Made by a program: the position numbers and the translations under genes
Assembly: GCA_018676675.1 (NCBI GenBank)
Contig: JABHEG010000218.1
Location: 50,111 to 114,110 of the forward strand
From: Lentisphaerota bacterium
GTDB taxonomy: Bacteria > Verrucomicrobiota > Lentisphaeria > Oligosphaerales > JABHEG01
Direction of reading: 5' to 3'
DNA length: 64,000 nucleotides
In this document: one piece after another, positions 30,361 through 39,967 of the stretch
How positions within the stretch are numbered: position 1 is the first letter of the stretch
How the letters are laid out: each line of letters begins with the position of its first letter
Notes under the pieces: model-generated
Seen by the model: the letters and a program-made list of their open reading frames with translations, nothing else
Databases searched by the model: none
What the model was told of the DNA's origin: nothing

Positions 30361-30406
30361 CCGGTTCTCCTATAGTAACCGGTCTGGCCGCATGCGGAAA
30401 TGCGGC
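30361..30406. repeat. Composite hairpin unit CCGGTT...AACCGG + GCCGCAT...ATGCGGC
   Basis: Stems at 30361-30366/30377-30382 and 30387-30393/30400-30406; a related GCCGCAT...ATGCGGC unit occurs at 62272-62296. Confidence 0.7.
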
Positions 30407-30429
30407 ACCTCCAACGGTGTATTCTGTGC

Positions 30430-31944
30430 TCAAAACGCGTGAAGTCCCACACGAGGACGCACCACGCGACCCGGCTCGCACGCAAGCACGAACCTGGTCG
30501 GGCTGGACCACACCTTTCCACCGCCAACGGTAGTCGCCCGCACGTAGTAGTAGGCAAATCGCGCAGCCCCATCGTCCGCCGTCAACGCGACCTCATCCAG
30601 CGGGGTCGTGTCTCGCCAATTGAGTTCAGTCTTCCACCCTTCAGGGGTCGCAGAGTGAACCACTTGGCCATTGCGGATAATCTCAACTGATTCCAGATCG
30701 GTGATGCCGGCCACTTGGGCTCGAACTGTCCGGGCACGTCGGGCGGCTTCCAGCGAAACGGTCCTCTCACTCCCCATCCGTGCGCCGCTGATCCGGACGT
30801 CAATCAGCATGCGTTCTCCGCACGCCGCATAGCACTGTCGACGCTGAATCCCCCGGAAAATCCCCCGTCGCGAGAACTCATTGGTCTGCACGGCTGTAAG
30901 CCCGGGCAGTCGATCGATGTGCGGCGACTCGATCCCGCGGGCAAAAGTCAGTGTCGTGTGGGTGTCAGTTCCGCCCACAAAGCCAAGATGGTAGCCCTGC
31001 GCGAGCAGATCCCGCACGAAGCTGGGAGCATCCGCCACGCCGTGTTTGAGAGGCGTGGGATTGCCACGGAACTCACTCGTTCCCCACTTCGAATGGATCT
31101 CGACCACCGGCATCACGTCGGCCCCCGGGTAGATCTCACGGGGGATCGCCCCGTGCTTCCCCGGCCGCGATGTGTGATGGGGCACAATGAAAAACGCTCC
31201 TTGTGGGAGACGCTCTCCGAGCTCTTTCGCGAGAGTCAGCGTGTTCCCCGAGTCATACTCGTCTACGTAAGCTGGGAGGTCATTGAGCAAGTACACATTG
31301 TTGTCCCCACCCGACCACCCCTGTAGCGATGCTTCATACCCTGGCAGCATCACGAAGCCCCCTGGGTCATCGAAGAGGTCAACGGCCGTCCACATGGCCT
31401 TCCACTTGCCCTTGCTGCTTCGGCCATTCGACACATGGTCCGCCAGAGTTACCCAATCCAGGAAGTAAGCATCGCGGGACGCAATGCACGCAAGGTTCAG
31501 CGAGCGACAGCGGTCTGGATGGCAGTCAGACAGGATCGTGTGGATGTGAGGATCCCCCCAGAGGATCTGCCTCCGGCGGGAATCCGCCGTGCACAACGTT
31601 GGGTTGCTGTGGAAGGTCTGCCCATTGAGGCGACAGGCCAATCTGTGGAGACCTTCCCGCTCAAGCACGATGCCGTGTACTCGGACAATCGCAGGCTGAT
31701 CGGCAGAGAATGACAAAGCCATCCCGTCTTTGTCCTCGTCTCCCGCCGAGAGGCGAACATCGTCTGCGCCCTCAAAGCTGGGGAGACGGAATCGATCAAG
31801 AATCGACACTCCAACCGTAAACGGCTCCCCCGGGCGAGTGATCGTGGGGACGACAACCATCGCTTCGCAGGCGTCTCCGCCTCGGGCCTCACACGCCAGC
31901 ACACGGTTGGAGAACGGATCTGTCCGCTCAAGCTTCACGTCCAT
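30430..31944 (-). CDS. DUF3604 / PHP-like protein
   Basis: ILWGDPHIHTILSDCHPD...DWVTLADHVSNG...FFIVPHHTSRPGKHG...VEIHSKWGTSE...LGFVGGTDTHTT: metal-binding His/Asp motifs of the DUF3604/PHP type. Confidence 0.75.
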   Translation of the reverse strand: MDVKLERTDPFSNRVLACEARGGDACEAMVVVPTITRPGEPFTVGVSILDRFRLPSFEGADDVRLSAGDEDKDGMALSFSADQPAIVRVHGIVLEREGLHRLACRLNGQTFHSNPTLCTADSRRRQILWGDPHIHTILSDCHPDRCRSLNLACIASRDAYFLDWVTLADHVSNGRSSKGKWKAMWTAVDLFDDPGGFVMLPGYEASLQGWSGGDNNVYLLNDLPAYVDEYDSGNTLTLAKELGERLPQGAFFIVPHHTSRPGKHGAIPREIYPGADVMPVVEIHSKWGTSEFRGNPTPLKHGVADAPSFVRDLLAQGYHLGFVGGTDTHTTLTFARGIESPHIDRLPGLTAVQTNEFSRRGIFRGIQRRQCYAACGERMLIDVRISGARMGSERTVSLEAARRARTVRAQVAGITDLESVEIIRNGQVVHSATPEGWKTELNWRDTTPLDEVALTADDGAARFAYYYVRATTVGGGKVWSSPTRFVLACEPGRVVRPRVGLHAF

Positions 31945-33445
31945 TCCGTCCTCCTTCAACTGGGCTCGCCCTACGTGCAGAAACGCCCAGGCGTTCGAAC
32001 TGCTCGACTGGAGCGTCGTTGGCTTCCATCAAGCCGACCATATGCGCAATCATCTGGTCCTCGATCTTCAGATCAACAAGTGGGTTTTCCTGTTTTGGGT
32101 CCGCCTCCAAGTCGAAGAGAAGCGTCCCATACTGCTTCAGATTCCGCCCGTTTCGAGCGGGAATCTGCATGACCCGACACCCCTTCATAAACGAGAATGG
32201 TTCGGCGATCTCGGTCTTCTGCAGTTCCCCCACTTCGAAGGTGTGACGCATGTGGGTAGGCATCAAGGTGTACTCGTACAGCGGTAGATTGTCATCCCTC
32301 ACCATCGCTCTCATGTACACGTATCGCCCGTCAGTGACATTCACATGTCCGCCATGGATACCGAAGAGAGCCGCTTCACGTACGGGGGTATCAGACGCGA
32401 TGGTTTCCCCAAGCGGGACACCTTGCATGGCACTGGGCCGGTCCAGCTCAAAGTACTCCAGCAGTGTCGCCGGGAGGTCGATCGTCTGGACGAGGCTCTC
32501 ACGCCGTTCCCCCTGCTTCCGTGACCGCGGGTCCCATATGAACAGTGGTGTGTGAGCGATCTCGTTGTAGAACGGGGCCCAGCACTTCGCCCAGCAATCG
32601 TGTTCGCCCAGCAGGAACCCATGGTCAGTGTTCACGATGAGCATGGTGTCGTCCCACAGACCACGCTCGTCCATCACATCCATCACCTTCCCAAGGTACG
32701 CATCACACATGCTCACAAGGGCTGCATTCTCATAGCGCATGTGTGCCACGGTCTCTGCATCCTCTGTGACAGGCCGGTAGGGAGGCCAGTCGAAATGGGC
32801 ACCGGAGTAAGCGTGCGGGTAGAGCTGTTTGTACGTGTCAGGTGAGAAATAGGGCTCGTGCGGATCAAACGTCTCAATGTGCAGGAACCAGTTGTCCTCT
32901 CCGGCGTTCGTCTTCAGAAACTCGATGCCCATCCCGAACGTCTGTGCCTGCGATGTCTCTGCCTCGTCCTGCATGTAGTGGCGATTCACCCAGTCATGAC
33001 GGAACAACTGGGAGGCCCGTCCTCCGCCATTGCGCGATTCCGGGATGTCTACAGCGTCAGTCAGGTCTGCTTTCCACTTGTCGCCCTCCTGACCACGCGA
33101 GATCTCGAACGACTCATAGCGGGTGTGATAATTGGCCCCGCCCTCCTCCCAGTAGTGGTAGTGGTCTGTCACCAGGTGACTGTAGATCCCGTTCTGTTTG
33201 AGAAGTTCGGGCATCGAGTCATCGAATGGCTCAATGGGACCCCAACTCCGATGCAGGAAGTTGTAGCGCCCCGTGTGCAGTTCACGTCGCGCAGGCATGC
33301 ATGGCAGACTCCCTGCGTAGCAGTTGTCAAAGGTAACGCTGTGGTCGGCCAGTCGCTGGAAGTTGGGAGCATGCACCCAGTCACAGCCGTATGGAGGCAG
33401 CATGTGGCGGTTCAGCGAGTCAAACATCACCATGACAGCTTTCAT
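31928..33445 (-). CDS. Sulfatase (Cys-type, CMPAR variant)
   Basis: MKAVMVMFDSLNRHMLPPYG; AGSLPCMPARRELHTGR; NTDHGFLLGEHDCWAK. Its 3' end overlaps the start of the DUF3604 gene. Confidence 0.92.
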   Translation of the reverse strand: MKAVMVMFDSLNRHMLPPYGCDWVHAPNFQRLADHSVTFDNCYAGSLPCMPARRELHTGRYNFLHRSWGPIEPFDDSMPELLKQNGIYSHLVTDHYHYWEEGGANYHTRYESFEISRGQEGDKWKADLTDAVDIPESRNGGGRASQLFRHDWVNRHYMQDEAETSQAQTFGMGIEFLKTNAGEDNWFLHIETFDPHEPYFSPDTYKQLYPHAYSGAHFDWPPYRPVTEDAETVAHMRYENAALVSMCDAYLGKVMDVMDERGLWDDTMLIVNTDHGFLLGEHDCWAKCWAPFYNEIAHTPLFIWDPRSRKQGERRESLVQTIDLPATLLEYFELDRPSAMQGVPLGETIASDTPVREAALFGIHGGHVNVTDGRYVYMRAMVRDDNLPLYEYTLMPTHMRHTFEVGELQKTEIAEPFSFMKGCRVMQIPARNGRNLKQYGTLLFDLEADPKQENPLVDLKIEDQMIAHMVGLMEANDAPVEQFERLGVSARRASPVEGGRNGREA

Positions 33446-33647
33446 TCACGGAACTCCACGTTGGCGATTATCAGTGGCATCGAACAAGGATACACCCGAC
33501 AGACACGGCCCTACACTGCCTCCCTCCTTCGCAAAGGCAAACGCCCTTTGAGAATGCCGAACAGAGGAGAAGACGGTACGTTACTCCCGACCAGACTCGC
33601 TCAGCCTTCACTGTTTGACTTGCGACCACCATCTGGGAATACACACC

Positions 33648-35651
33648 ATGACCACATCTGCTTCCACCAACGAACCGACTCGGCAGATCCACCTCGATTT
33701 CCACACGTCAGAACACCTGCCGGGAATCGGTAGTCAATTCAGCAAAGAGCAGTTCCAGAAGGCGCTGAAGCTTGGGTGTGTGAACCTCATTAACATCTTC
33801 GGGAAATGCCATCACAGCTGGAGCTACTACCCCACCGAAATCGGCATTCCGCATCCGAATCTGACCTGTGACCTGCTCGGGGGGCAGATCGAGGCATGCC
33901 ACGAGATCGGGGTAAAAGCCCCCGTCTACTTCACCATGGGGTGGTCAGCCCACGATGCGGAAACGCATCCGGAGTGGTGCATGAGAAACGCCGACGGATC
34001 AATCGTCGGAGCCTGGGATTCGGAGATCGCTGCGGACGCCGCAAAGCCGGGGTTCCAGTGGAAGAAGCTGTGCCCATCCGGCGAATACCACGAACTCATG
34101 GTCGCCCAAACCGAAGAGATCTGCCGCCTCTACCCCATCGATGGATTCTGGTACGACATCTATCAAGCGCAGAGGGTCTGCTACTGTGACAACTGCCGAC
34201 GTGGTATGGCCGATGCCGGAATGGACGTCGAGTGCCCGGAGGATGTGGAAAAGTGGCGCGCTCAGACACTGACCACACATGCGGAGGAGCTCAAGGCACT
34301 CATCCTGGCACGACACCCTGAGGCGAGCGTCTACTTCAACGGGATGACGACGCTTGGCCGACACGAAAACGCCCGGCATCGACTCTACGCAGTGAACACC
34401 AAGAACGACCTCGAAGACCTGCCCACCACCTGGGGCGGATACGACAAATTCCCGATCCGAGCCAAGTTCTTCCACAAGGAAGGTAAACCCATCGTTGCCA
34501 TGAGCGGGAAATTCCACACCGCCTGGGGGGAGTTTGGTGGTTTCAAGGATCCAGAAGCGATCCGCTATGAGGCAGCATCGATGATCGCTTTCGGGGCGTC
34601 CTGCAACGTCGGTGACCAGCTCCATCCATGCGGACAAATGGACCTAGGGACGTACGCCAATATCGGGCATGCCTATGAGTATGTGGAGGAGATTGAAGAC
34701 TATGGGGTCGGGGGCCTCCCCGTGGCTTCGCTCGGGCTCTGGCTGGCGCATTCAGCAGCAGAAGATGAAGGTGCGGCCCAGATGCTCATGGAAGAGCAGA
34801 TCGACTTCGACGTCATCAGCCCGGGAGACGATCTCACGGGCTTTGAGACCATCATTGTGCCTTCCCGAGCAGGAATCCTCGACGACTCCCGCGACGCGTT
34901 TGCAGCCTACCTGTCCAGTGGCGGCAAAGCTCTCATTCTGGAGGAAGGCGCACTGAACGCCACCCGAGACGCCTGCACCGTCGATATCGGGGCTGATTAT
35001 GCAGGCCCAGGCGAGTATGACGTGGATTACACGGTGGTGGCCTCTCCGCTGAGCGAAGGAGGGCTCGTGACCTCTCCGTTCCTCAACTACGAATCCGCCG
35101 CGCGCGTCACGCCGAAACCTGGCGTTACCCCCCTTGCCTCCATCCGTGAGCCCTTCTTCAGCCGTACGTACGGTGCCTACTGCGGGCACCAGAACACCCC
35201 CTACCAACTGGAACCGGCGGATCATCCCGCAGCAATCCAGAACGGCAATGTCGTCTGGCTGGCTCATGCCGTCGATCGGATGTACTTCAAGAATGGAGCC
35301 AAGGTCCACCGCCAGCTCTTCACGAACGCCCTGCGCCTGGTCCACGCCAAGCCAATGGCCGAGGCCGGGATGCCCAGCTCAGGTCGTATCAGTCTCCTGC
35401 ACCAACGAGACCTGCGGCGCTACGTCCTCCATCTCACGTATGCCTCCCCCCTTCAGCGCGGGCGCTGCCTGGTCATCGAGGACCTACCCGAATTGCGCAA
35501 CGTCAGCGTGAGGCTGCGTCTTCCTGAGACGCCCTCCTCACTGCAGCTCATACCCGCAGGAACGAGCTTACCGATGGCCATGGCGGACGGTGTGATATCG
35601 ACCACAATCCCTGCTTTCAGCTGCCACTGCGCAGTGGTGGCCGCCTACTGA
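33648..35651 (+). CDS. Cytoplasmic GHL6-like / beta-galactosidase trimerisation-like glycoside hydrolase
   Basis: VKAPVYFTMGWSAHDAETHPEWCMRNADG...YPIDGFWYDIYQAQRVCYCDNCRRGM; the C-terminal half resembles a trimerisation (Rossmann-like) domain. Confidence 0.6.
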   Translation: MTTSASTNEPTRQIHLDFHTSEHLPGIGSQFSKEQFQKALKLGCVNLINIFGKCHHSWSYYPTEIGIPHPNLTCDLLGGQIEACHEIGVKAPVYFTMGWSAHDAETHPEWCMRNADGSIVGAWDSEIAADAAKPGFQWKKLCPSGEYHELMVAQTEEICRLYPIDGFWYDIYQAQRVCYCDNCRRGMADAGMDVECPEDVEKWRAQTLTTHAEELKALILARHPEASVYFNGMTTLGRHENARHRLYAVNTKNDLEDLPTTWGGYDKFPIRAKFFHKEGKPIVAMSGKFHTAWGEFGGFKDPEAIRYEAASMIAFGASCNVGDQLHPCGQMDLGTYANIGHAYEYVEEIEDYGVGGLPVASLGLWLAHSAAEDEGAAQMLMEEQIDFDVISPGDDLTGFETIIVPSRAGILDDSRDAFAAYLSSGGKALILEEGALNATRDACTVDIGADYAGPGEYDVDYTVVASPLSEGGLVTSPFLNYESAARVTPKPGVTPLASIREPFFSRTYGAYCGHQNTPYQLEPADHPAAIQNGNVVWLAHAVDRMYFKNGAKVHRQLFTNALRLVHAKPMAEAGMPSSGRISLLHQRDLRRYVLHLTYASPLQRGRCLVIEDLPELRNVSVRLRLPETPSSLQLIPAGTSLPMAMADGVISTTIPAFSCHCAVVAAY

Positions 35652-35681
35652 CGGGCAGCGCTGAGTCACACACGATCTCCC

Positions 35682-35718
35682 ACGGGCAAGCGCTGAGGCC
35701 CACCTCGCGCTTGCCCGT
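35682..35718. terminator. Strong hairpin between convergent genes, possible bidirectional terminator
   Basis: ACGGGCAAGCGC (35682-35693) / GCGCTTGCCCGT (35707-35718): perfect 12-bp stem, 13-nt loop, no clear T-tract. Confidence 0.6.
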
Positions 35719-35745
35719 TCCGTCTCGCCGACCACCAATCACGAC

Positions 35746-38139
35746 TCACCTCTTCTCACCGTCCTCTCCTATCGGAGGCTCCGCGATACCAGCCTGCTTC
35801 CACCACTCCGCCCCGGCAAACCCCTTCACGTGTCCGTCCGCGAACAGCACATGTCCGTACTTGGTGTGATTGCCCACCCGATCGCAGGCCAAAGGTGTCT
35901 TTGTTGCCCCGCCCTCTCCCCCATCCTCAGTCAGTCCTGCGAAATACACGTAGTCACTCCTGAGCGTTGCTCGCGTGACATTCTCCGTCCTCTTCTTCCT
36001 CTCCCGCCTTGAGCGTTGTCGTTGAACGGTCGGGCACTGGTAGACCTTCAACGTCGTCAAGTAGTCACCCTCAACAAGAGGCCCGAAGTCGGGGGGAAAG
36101 ACCTCATCATGGTCTCCCGAATACATCCGCATCGCCAGGCCGATCTGTTTCAGGTTCCCCGAACAGTTGATTCGGTACGCCGTATGACGGTGCCCAACAC
36201 TGTTACAACAGGGGGCCAGGAAACCAAAGACCACTACGGTGATCACGAGGACCAGTACAGATCGAACGAACACGCCGGATGCCTTCGAAATTGCCGGACC
36301 GAATCCACGCACTCCCTCAAGCGCGCGACGAATATGGCTGTTGTTGCGCCGCAGCGCGCCTTTGACAGCGCTTATCACAGCCCCCACACCGAACAAAAGA
36401 ACACCGACAACAACCACCCCGGTTCCCTTTGGTAAGTTCGCCATCCGCAGGCACCCGCTCCCCGACCAGGCAAGCCGTCCCCCCAGGACAAGCGCCTGCC
36501 CGCCCGCAGAAACGAACACGTACGGGCAACGCTTCAGTACCGCACCCACAACAGTCAAGACAAGAACGGCGGCCGCGTAGATCAGGGCCACGGGCACCGG
36601 GAGGTCGAACGGGAGAGCCTGATTCGCGATCAGCACGACAGCCCCGGCCAACAGGAATGTCGCCAGTGAGGCGACGGCACGCAATACCCCGGCGAAACGA
36701 TCACGCTCAACCAGCCCCGCGACCCAGATGACCGCAAGCAGCAGGTGCACGGGAATGGCCGCGTGGTGGTCGGTGAACGCGGTCCCGTCCAGCCGAACCC
36801 AGAGCGTGATGATCGGGACAGCTCCGGCCAAAGCCAGCCGCCATGAACCACGCCGGCGGAAATACTCCCGCGCAAGCCAGAGCGGCAGAGCGGCTGTGCC
36901 CACCACCGCAAGACTGTTTGAAAGGGGAACGGCCGACTGCACGTCCCCTAGACGCCCGAACAAGGCCATCCCAAGCCCCACTGCGATCAGATACCGACCT
37001 CCGGGGGCCCGAACCCACAGCATGCATGCCGCGAAAGCCAGAAAAAGGAGAGCATTCAGCTCAAACGGCGTCGCCAGCCAGCTACTGAGTTCCAGGACAT
37101 ACGCTCTCCCAACCCCGCCACTTGCCCCGAAACACGCCATCGGGATCGTGGCCAACGGCAGGAGCATCGCTGCCCGAAGCAACACCCGGTGCCGTCCCTC
37201 AAGTCCCAGAGCAAGAAGGAGGGCAGCGATGCTGTAAACCAACGGGATCAGCCAGAACACACCAAAGGGACTTGCGTCCCCATGGATGGGGAAGAACGAC
37301 AGCGTGAGATAGTAACTTCGTCCTGCGGCCACAATGGCAAGCCCAACCACAGCAAGCCATGGGAAAGCAGGAAAGGGCCACGGAGTCCCATTCTCCTTCA
37401 TCCCAGCCCGGCCCGCTCTGGCAGCAGGCAGGAAGGCCAACAGCAAGAGCGCACAGCCGAACGGGAAGAGAGCAAGCCCATTGTAGAGGGGCTGCAGTGC
37501 CTCGTTGGGTAACCACCGCAGCAATACCAGGGGATAGGTGTAGAGGAATGTGCTCAGGACGTAGAAAGGAACACGATACGTCGCGCGCAGACGGATCCGG
37601 CTTCCCTTGAGAACAAGCTCGAGGATCACCACCGAAGCGAGAGCTCCGGCCCACACCAGACGGGCTCCCGTCTCCGGCTGATTCAGAACCATGTCGTCCA
37701 GTGCTACAGCCGCCGCCCCCAGGAAGACCAGCAGGATCAGCAACAGTGATCGCGCATCCTCCCAAACGTGCCCCCAGCGGACCACCGCCACACTGGTGCC
37801 GGCTGTCAGAATGGTATACCCAGCAAGCACGCCCAACAAGACGTGGGAATCGCCGGAAGATATCCCCGCACCGAACAGCCGCCGAAGCCCAAACAGCACC
37901 AAGACTGCACTAATCGCGTAGAACGGGTTGTGATTCACCAGGATGCGGGTGAGCAACCCCGGTGAGGACGGCCGGGCCAGCACTCCCTCCCCCGGCCCAC
38001 AGGCCCCGGACACCTCTGCGTCATGCACACCATCAGGCATGCCCCCTCCAGGCGCGATTGCCGAACCACCATCTTGCCCTTCAGCCTCGGGACACATCGA
38101 CGTCTGCTCAATCGAGTCCATTGCACCGCCCTCCACCAT
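35746..38139 (-). CDS. Large polytopic membrane protein with C-terminal pseudopilin-like (H-X9-DG) segment
   Basis: Many hydrophobic helices; C-terminus NCSGNLKQIGLAMRMYSGDHDEVFPPDFG...VGNHTKYGHVLFADGHVKGFAGAEWW. Confidence 0.6.
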   Translation of the reverse strand: MVEGGAMDSIEQTSMCPEAEGQDGGSAIAPGGGMPDGVHDAEVSGACGPGEGVLARPSSPGLLTRILVNHNPFYAISAVLVLFGLRRLFGAGISSGDSHVLLGVLAGYTILTAGTSVAVVRWGHVWEDARSLLLILLVFLGAAAVALDDMVLNQPETGARLVWAGALASVVILELVLKGSRIRLRATYRVPFYVLSTFLYTYPLVLLRWLPNEALQPLYNGLALFPFGCALLLLAFLPAARAGRAGMKENGTPWPFPAFPWLAVVGLAIVAAGRSYYLTLSFFPIHGDASPFGVFWLIPLVYSIAALLLALGLEGRHRVLLRAAMLLPLATIPMACFGASGGVGRAYVLELSSWLATPFELNALLFLAFAACMLWVRAPGGRYLIAVGLGMALFGRLGDVQSAVPLSNSLAVVGTAALPLWLAREYFRRRGSWRLALAGAVPIITLWVRLDGTAFTDHHAAIPVHLLLAVIWVAGLVERDRFAGVLRAVASLATFLLAGAVVLIANQALPFDLPVPVALIYAAAVLVLTVVGAVLKRCPYVFVSAGGQALVLGGRLAWSGSGCLRMANLPKGTGVVVVGVLLFGVGAVISAVKGALRRNNSHIRRALEGVRGFGPAISKASGVFVRSVLVLVITVVVFGFLAPCCNSVGHRHTAYRINCSGNLKQIGLAMRMYSGDHDEVFPPDFGPLVEGDYLTTLKVYQCPTVQRQRSRRERKKRTENVTRATLRSDYVYFAGLTEDGGEGGATKTPLACDRVGNHTKYGHVLFADGHVKGFAGAEWWKQAGIAEPPIGEDGEKR

Positions 38140-38219
38140 TCACTCTCAAGACACGGCCACGGTCCCCCCCGCCTCAAACGCCACTCGAGCAGAAGGGAAC
38201 CCCCGAAGACAGAACACGC

Positions 38220-38247
38220 TTGACGATCAGGAACGTTCCTATACAAT
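38220..38247 (+). promoter_or_regulatory. Candidate sigma70-like promoter with 12-bp palindrome AGGAACGTTCCT in the spacer
   Basis: TTGACG (38220-38225), 16-nt spacer containing the palindrome (38229-38240), TACAAT (38242-38247). Inspection only. Confidence 0.35.
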
Positions 38248-38427
38248 CTCGCATGCTCATACACTATCATACACATGCATTCACAAGCTTTCAAGGACTT
38301 TCACGAACTATCGCGTCCGCTTTTCTAGCGCGCAGAGCGCCTCTGAAGTGTGTGGGCAGGCAGAAGGGAACATCAGACGGACGCCAGGAGAAAGAAATCA
38401 TGCGCAGGGGAATATCAGTAGCGCCCT

Positions 38428-38456
38428 ACTCCTGTTCAGCGGAACCGAACAGGAGT
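38428..38456. repeat. Stem-loop ACTCCTGTTC-N9-GAACAGGAGT
   Basis: Perfect 10-bp stem in otherwise non-coding sequence. Confidence 0.7.
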
Positions 38457-38705
38457 GGCCGCCTCAAAGGCCTGGGCTGGGACGGGAGAGAGGTAAAGTG
38501 AGCTCAGCAAAGGTCCATCGGAGCCCGGTGAATGGCGCCAATTCTGGCGGAAAGAACGGCACTCCGCTGCTCTATGGGCCTTACTACAGACGCCGTCCTG
38601 TTTGGTAACAAAACTCGTCCGTAGTGAGCGACGTAGGCCCCCGGAGTCGCGTTGGTCAGGCACTGATACACGCCCCAAGAGCCCTTACCTTCGTGCCACG
38701 ATGCG

Positions 38706-39791
38706 CTACCGGTACGTGCCCACCTCAAGCCCCCGCTCGACGAAGAACTTATAGCTGGCATGATCAACCGTGTTCGGAATCGAGTGGTCGCTGTGCAGCA
38801 CGTAGCCGCTGCCCTCCATCATGGCCGGCACACGATCCATGATCTCCTGCTCAATCTGGGCGAGGTCATTCGTGTAGAGCTTCCGGACATCGATTCCACC
38901 GATGAATGACAACTGGTCCCCGTACTGCGCCTTCAGCCGACGACAGTCCATCCCAGCTTTCACTTCCATGACCTGAAGACAGTCCATTCCTGCGTCGAGC
39001 AATCCTGGGATCAACCCCTCGACAAAGCCGCACGAGTGAACAATCACCGGCAACCCCAGAGAGTGAGCGAAGTCGAACGACAGCTTGTGGGCAGGAACAA
39101 CCAGTTCCTCATACATCGCCGGTGACATGAACGGACGCTCCTTGAACCCCATGTCCTCATAGAACCAGATGCCGTCCGGTTTGCCTTCCTCGGCAAAAAG
39201 CGTTTCCATGTGCTCCACGATCAGGCGGCTGTAGGTGTCCGCCATCTCTTTGACCCAATCCGGATCGAGTGCCATCCCGACCAGCATGTGTTCGTGACCG
39301 GCAACACTCTTCATAATCTCGAAAACGTGAGCAGCTGACCAGCAGAAATAGCGTTCCTTCTGAGCTGCCGCCGTCCGGGCATTCCGGTAGCCCTCGAAGT
39401 TGATTCGCCGCCGATCATAGGCAAGGCGAGGTACAACGAAGTCCTCCCACCCCGTTCGGTCTTTGACGGTAAAATCCACATGTTCAGGGGTACTGGCATG
39501 CAGCTTGTGTCGCCGCATGATTGTGCCGTTGCCATCACGGACCAACTGCGTTTCCTCGTCCTCCTCGAGGACCTCCGCCACGAAGTCAATATCCGCCACC
39601 ATGTTCAAGCCGCCGCAGGTGGTGATGTCAAAGCCGAAGTGATCGTGGAGGTTCTCGTCTTCGCGAATGTCACCGGCCTCGATCCAAGCCTTCCGGGTAT
39701 CTCCCCAGAAGTGCTCGAAGACACCGATACGGTCGACCGGCTCGCGCTTCAGAATGCGAGAGATGCGTTCGCGACTGGTGAGTTCCTTCAC
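38706..39791 (-). CDS. Uroporphyrinogen decarboxylase (UroD/MtaA-like) family protein
   Basis: VKELTSRERISRILKREPVDRIGVFEHFWG...LSFDFAHSLGLPVIVHSCGFVEGLIPGLLDAGMDCLQVMEVKAGMD...SFIGGIDVRKL; GTG start with AAGGAG upstream. Confidence 0.85.
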   Translation of the reverse strand: MKELTSRERISRILKREPVDRIGVFEHFWGDTRKAWIEAGDIREDENLHDHFGFDITTCGGLNMVADIDFVAEVLEEDEETQLVRDGNGTIMRRHKLHASTPEHVDFTVKDRTGWEDFVVPRLAYDRRRINFEGYRNARTAAAQKERYFCWSAAHVFEIMKSVAGHEHMLVGMALDPDWVKEMADTYSRLIVEHMETLFAEEGKPDGIWFYEDMGFKERPFMSPAMYEELVVPAHKLSFDFAHSLGLPVIVHSCGFVEGLIPGLLDAGMDCLQVMEVKAGMDCRRLKAQYGDQLSFIGGIDVRKLYTNDLAQIEQEIMDRVPAMMEGSGYVLHSDHSIPNTVDHASYKFFVERGLEVGTYR

Positions 39792-39967
39792 AGCAATCTC
39801 CTTGTCTACAGTGGGTGGACATATGGGATCGAAGGCCACATGATAGTCAGCCCGAATGTACCGCAAAAACGGTGTCTGTCTTGCACGGCGGCCCCCGAGG
39901 CAGCATGCTGTCCGATGTCCACTGTATTCACAGGCTTTGCGGGCACTCCTGCAGGAGGATACAAAAT

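Noticed and set aside
37943-38608. 221-aa plus-strand ORF at the start of the membrane-protein gene
   Set aside because: Overlaps the opposite-strand CDS and intergenic repeats; composition is shadow-ORF-like.
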